From positions 496,001 to 560,000 of the forward strand of contig CAWGMT010000009.1 of NCBI GenBank assembly GCA_963823675.1: a stretch of DNA of 64,000 nucleotides, read 5' to 3'. A program made the position numbers and the translations under genes. The notes below the pieces were generated by a model that worked only from the letters and a program-made list of their open reading frames with translations, did no database searches and was not told the origin of the DNA. Source of the stretch: CAWGMT01 sp963823675 (GTDB taxonomy: Bacteria > Planctomycetota > Planctomycetia > Isosphaerales > Isosphaeraceae). Position 1 is the stretch's first letter. The number at the start of each line of letters is the position of its first letter. Below, one piece after another: positions 61,645 to 64,000 of this stretch.

Positions 61645-62425
61645 CTTGCAGCTACAGGCGCGACTTCGCCCCGCACGGCTCACCGATGGCAGCGCACGTG
61701 TGTGATCCACTGACATGCTCGACGTCCCCATTGCAAGCGCTTGCCACAGGGCGATACCGTATTGCCGATCTTCAGTATACCGCCATCAACGCGAGGAAGA
61801 CAAAGGGTTGGCCGTACCGGTGTTACGGTTTCGAGAGGCGTTATCGTTGGGGGCGACAGAACGGCGCCGCCAGCGGCCTTTTTCTACCCCTTCCCTTGAT
61901 CAGAGAGGGCCGGAGCTTCGCAGGTGACACGAACTGGGTGGCTGGGGTCGAGCTGGCGACAGCCAGCGAGCCCGCAGCGCGCAAGTTTTGATGTTGCGCC
62001 GTTTGCCGCCCCGCAGGGGCAACCACATACCAGCCCAGGGCAACGCCCTGGGGACGAAGCGGAATTGAACGAACCGCAAGCCCTGACAGGGCGCCACAGT
62101 CGAAGAACTCGCCGATGTCTCAATCCGTCATCAAGAACCTCGTCCATCTCCGTGAATTCGAAATGTTTCGCCCTTACAGGGCTCGGACGTTATGGTCGGA
62201 ACCAGTGTACCCAGGGCGTTGCCCTGGGCTGATTTGTTGCAGCCCCTTCGGGGCCAAGTCCAGAACAGCGCAATATCAAGACGCGCCAGCCTCGGATCTT
62301 GTTGCCCTAAGGGTGGCGTACCCAGCCAGCCCTTAGGTGTGACCTGCGTTTGGACCGTCGGGGAACATGCCTCGAGCAACCGACCTTCGCTCCCTCTCAG
62401 CAAGTAGGGGAAAGAAAACCAACCT
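61645..62425. other. Intergenic region with inverted repeat modules
   Basis: About 780 bp between two minus-strand genes. No credible gene was seen; open frames across it are short and change with the repeats. It contains the two-module repeat listed separately. The stretch 61700-61900 shows no clear structure beyond a possible promoter for the TPR gene. Confidence 0.6.
62009..62255. repeat. Planctomycete-type intergenic repeat, two inverted modules
   Basis: Module 1 (62009-62094) contains CCCCGCAGGGG, CAGCCCAGGGCAACGCCCTG and GCCCTGACAGGGC. Module 2 (62169-62255) is an inverted version: read on the minus strand it has CCCCGAAGGGG, CAGCCCAGGGCAACGCCCTG and GCCCTGTAAGGGC in the same order. 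Each module holds several short self-complementary units. Similar CCCTGGGC-rich repeats are frequent between planctomycete genes; their function is unknown. Confidence 0.7.
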
Positions 62426-63738
62426 TCACCCCACCAAAGCTTCCAGGCACCGCCCCTCGCGGAAGATTGCGATCGGCCGTCCACTGGCCGACCGGACCTC
62501 GTGATGCGGGCCGAAACCCAGGCGCTGGAAGATCGTGGCGGCCAGGTCGTCTGGTGAGCACGCATCGCGCGATGGGGCCATTCCGCGCGCGTCGGTCGCG
62601 CCGTAGACCGTTCCGCCGGGAATCCCGCCGCCGGCTAAGAGCACGGCCATCGTTCTGGGCCAGTGGTCGCGCCCGGCCGTGCCGTTGACCCGCGGAGTCC
62701 GGCCAAACTCCCCGGCGCACACCACGATCGTCTCCTCCAGCAGGCCGCGAGAGCGCAAGTCGCGAATCAGGGCAAAAAGCGCCTTGTCCAGGGGCGGCAG
62801 CAATCGGTCGCGGAGCGCCCGGAAGTTGTCGCCGTGCGTGTCCCAGCCGCCGACTCCCAGCGTCACGAAGCGGGCGCCGACCTCGATCAGCCGCCGGGCC
62901 GCCAGGGCCCCCTGCCCCAGCGGGGTCCGGCCGTATTCGTCGCGCACCACGTCCGGCTCGAGCGCCAGGTCGAGAGCCGCCCGCACCCGGTCGGAGTAAA
63001 GCAGCTCGAGCGCCTGGCGGTGAAAACGGTCCAGGCCCGCCAGCTCATCGGTGGCTTCGAGCGCCCGCAGGCCTCGGTCAAAGCGGCGCCGCAGCGCCTC
63101 GCGCGATTCCAGGTCGCCGGGGGAAAACCCGCTGGGAAGCGAAACGCCGTGCGCCTGGAATGCGCCCGGACGGGCTCGCCCTCAACCTCGAACGGGCCAA
63201 ACGCCGGGCCGAGATAGCCGCCACCGGCTCCGCCGACGCCGGCACGAAGCGCGGCGAAGGTCACGTAGGGCGGAACACCTTTCAAGGACGGCAAGACCCG
63301 CGCTGCCAGCGAGCCCAGCGCGGGGTAATCCAAAGCGGCGCTCGGGCGATTGCCAGTGGCCATGTAGGTCGTGCCCGGCCCGTGCGCGGTGATTGTGTGG
63401 CCGAGCGAACGGACGAGCGCGCAGTGGTTCATCAGGCTCGCCAGCCCCGGCATGTGCTCGGTCACCATCACACCCGGTGCCGCCGTCTCGATCGGGCGGA
63501 ACTCGCCCCGGATCTCCTCGGGTGCTTCGGGCTTGAGGTCCCACATGTCGATCGTCGCCGGCCCGCCCGAGAGCCAGATCTGGATGACCCCGGTCGCCGG
63601 CCGCCGCGCTCCGGCTGTATCGCCGGCGGCCTCCGACCTGAGCAAGTCGGCCAGCGACAGGCCCAAGAGCCCCGCGGCGCCGGCCGTCAAGAAACCGCGG
63701 CGGTGAATCCTCTCGCAGTCGGTCCGTGTCCGGAACAT
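62426..63738 (-). CDS. DUF1501 family Tat-exported protein (frameshifted)
   Basis: About 437 residues when read through. The twin-arginine signal RRGFLTAGAAGLLGLSLADL is followed by DUF1501 hallmarks IQIWLSGGPATIDMWDLKP, APGVMVTEHMPGLASLMNH, RSLGHTITAHGPGTTYMATG and, after a frame change near 63165, the DEYGRTPLGQGALAARRLIE, VTLGVGGWDTHGDNF and CAGEFGRTPRVNG blocks. In the second frame GVSLPSGFSPGDLESREALR continues the domain, so one base is probably missing or extra. DUF1501 proteins are sulfatase-like and very common in planctomycetes, usually paired with DUF1549/DUF1553 proteins, as here. Their substrate is unknown. Confidence 0.9.
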
Positions 63739-63759
63739 GAATGAAACCCCCTTCGGGAT

Positions 63760-64000
63760 TCAGTGATTGAGCATAAACTCGCGCGTATTGATCAGCGCCC
63801 AAAGCACGTCGATGAGTCCCGATGCCCGGTCGGTCCGCATGCGGAGGCGATCCAGGGCCGCACGGGACTCGTCGTCGTCGGGAAGCCGCGACAGCGTGGC
63901 GAGAAACAATTCCTCGACCGCAAGGGCATCGCAACGGTCCGAAGCGGCCAGGGCCTTCACCCGGCCGGATTTGATCTTGTCGAAGAGCGCGGCGTCGGTC
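63760..64000 (-). CDS. DUF1549/DUF1553 domain protein, C-terminal end (partial)
   Basis: The last 79 residues of a gene that extends beyond the window. LAVEELFLATLSRLPDDDES and a terminal LIDVLWALINTREFMLNH match the DUF1553 C-terminus (the LxNSxEFxxNH ending). It lies 21 bp upstream of the DUF1501 gene, the usual planctomycete pair. The start is not visible. Confidence 0.9.
   Translation of the reverse strand, partial: TDAALFDKIKSGRVKALAASDRCDALAVEELFLATLSRLPDDDESRAALDRLRMRTDRASGLIDVLWALINTREFMLNH

Overview
The window is high-GC bacterial DNA, most probably from a member of the Planctomycetota. The evidence is a Tat-exported DUF1501 protein beside the end of a DUF1553-type protein at the right edge, a TPR protein of the kind common in planctomycetes, a PEP-CTERM anchored protein, and a GC-rich intergenic repeat with two inverted modules. 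No rRNA, tRNA, CRISPR array, transposase or phage gene was seen.

The dominant signal is a repeated regulatory cassette. Eleven copies (here L1 to L11) of a structured leader of about 110 nt lie 5' of genes or operons on both strands. Each ends in a strong intrinsic terminator placed 24-119 nt before a start codon. Eight have a similar promoter upstream (CTTGCT-like -35, 17-19 bp, TAnnAT or GACAAT -10). This is the layout of an attenuator or riboswitch regulon. I do not recognise the RNA as a known class. A csrA gene sits in the same island and the 5' hairpin of the leader shows GGA at its tip, so CsrA control is one testable idea.

Layout. 0-6.4 kb: L1 with a YeaQ/GlsB-type membrane protein and a hybrid histidine kinase; L2 with two tiny membrane proteins, a frameshifted membrane-HEAT repeat protein and a haemolysin III family protein. 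6.5-7.6 kb: L3 with a DUF3494 PEP-CTERM protein. 7.8-11.7 kb: L4 with a PAS-PAS-SpoIIE phosphatase (minus strand), a truncated MpsC-family gene, then L5 with an HPr-like protein overlapping a sigma-70 factor. 11.9-14.9 kb (minus): L6 with a methyltransferase-nitrilase pair, L7 with a fatty-acid desaturase. 15.2-16.1 kb: a graveyard of deletion-fused fragments of genes that exist intact elsewhere in the window. 16.1-23.8 kb (minus): L8 with an RND efflux operon. 23.8-27.1 kb (minus): L9 with small membrane proteins, an SPFH protein and a damaged MMPL transporter. 27.3-31.9 kb: divergent Crp/Fnr regulators around a perfect inverted repeat, MpsC, a PAS-PAS hybrid kinase, and more relics.

54-31.9 kb (minus) is one run of 21 closely packed or overlapping genes behind L10: a general-stress protein, PPK2, mannose-6-P isomerase, a PMM-like HAD enzyme, GH130, transketolase, an in-frame G6PDH-transaldolase fusion, a complete N-type ATPase (atpDCQRBEFAG), acetate kinase, phosphoketolase, class I aldolase, a second stress protein and a phosphatase. 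Read as a pathway, GH130, PMM and PMI would convert mannosides to fructose-6-P using phosphate rather than ATP. Phosphoketolase plus acetate kinase would then make ATP, and the N-ATPase could spend it on ion extrusion. This looks like an energy-emergency operon. 54.3-57.9 kb: another MpsC, L11 with an MpsC-like protein and csrA, a DUF1328 protein and a frameshifted glycosyltransferase. 57.9-64 kb: a baeRF-like protein, a TPR protein, the intergenic repeat, DUF1501 and a DUF1553 end.

Many otherwise well-conserved genes carry what look like single-base frameshifts. Some may be assembly errors and some true decay; raw reads would decide.
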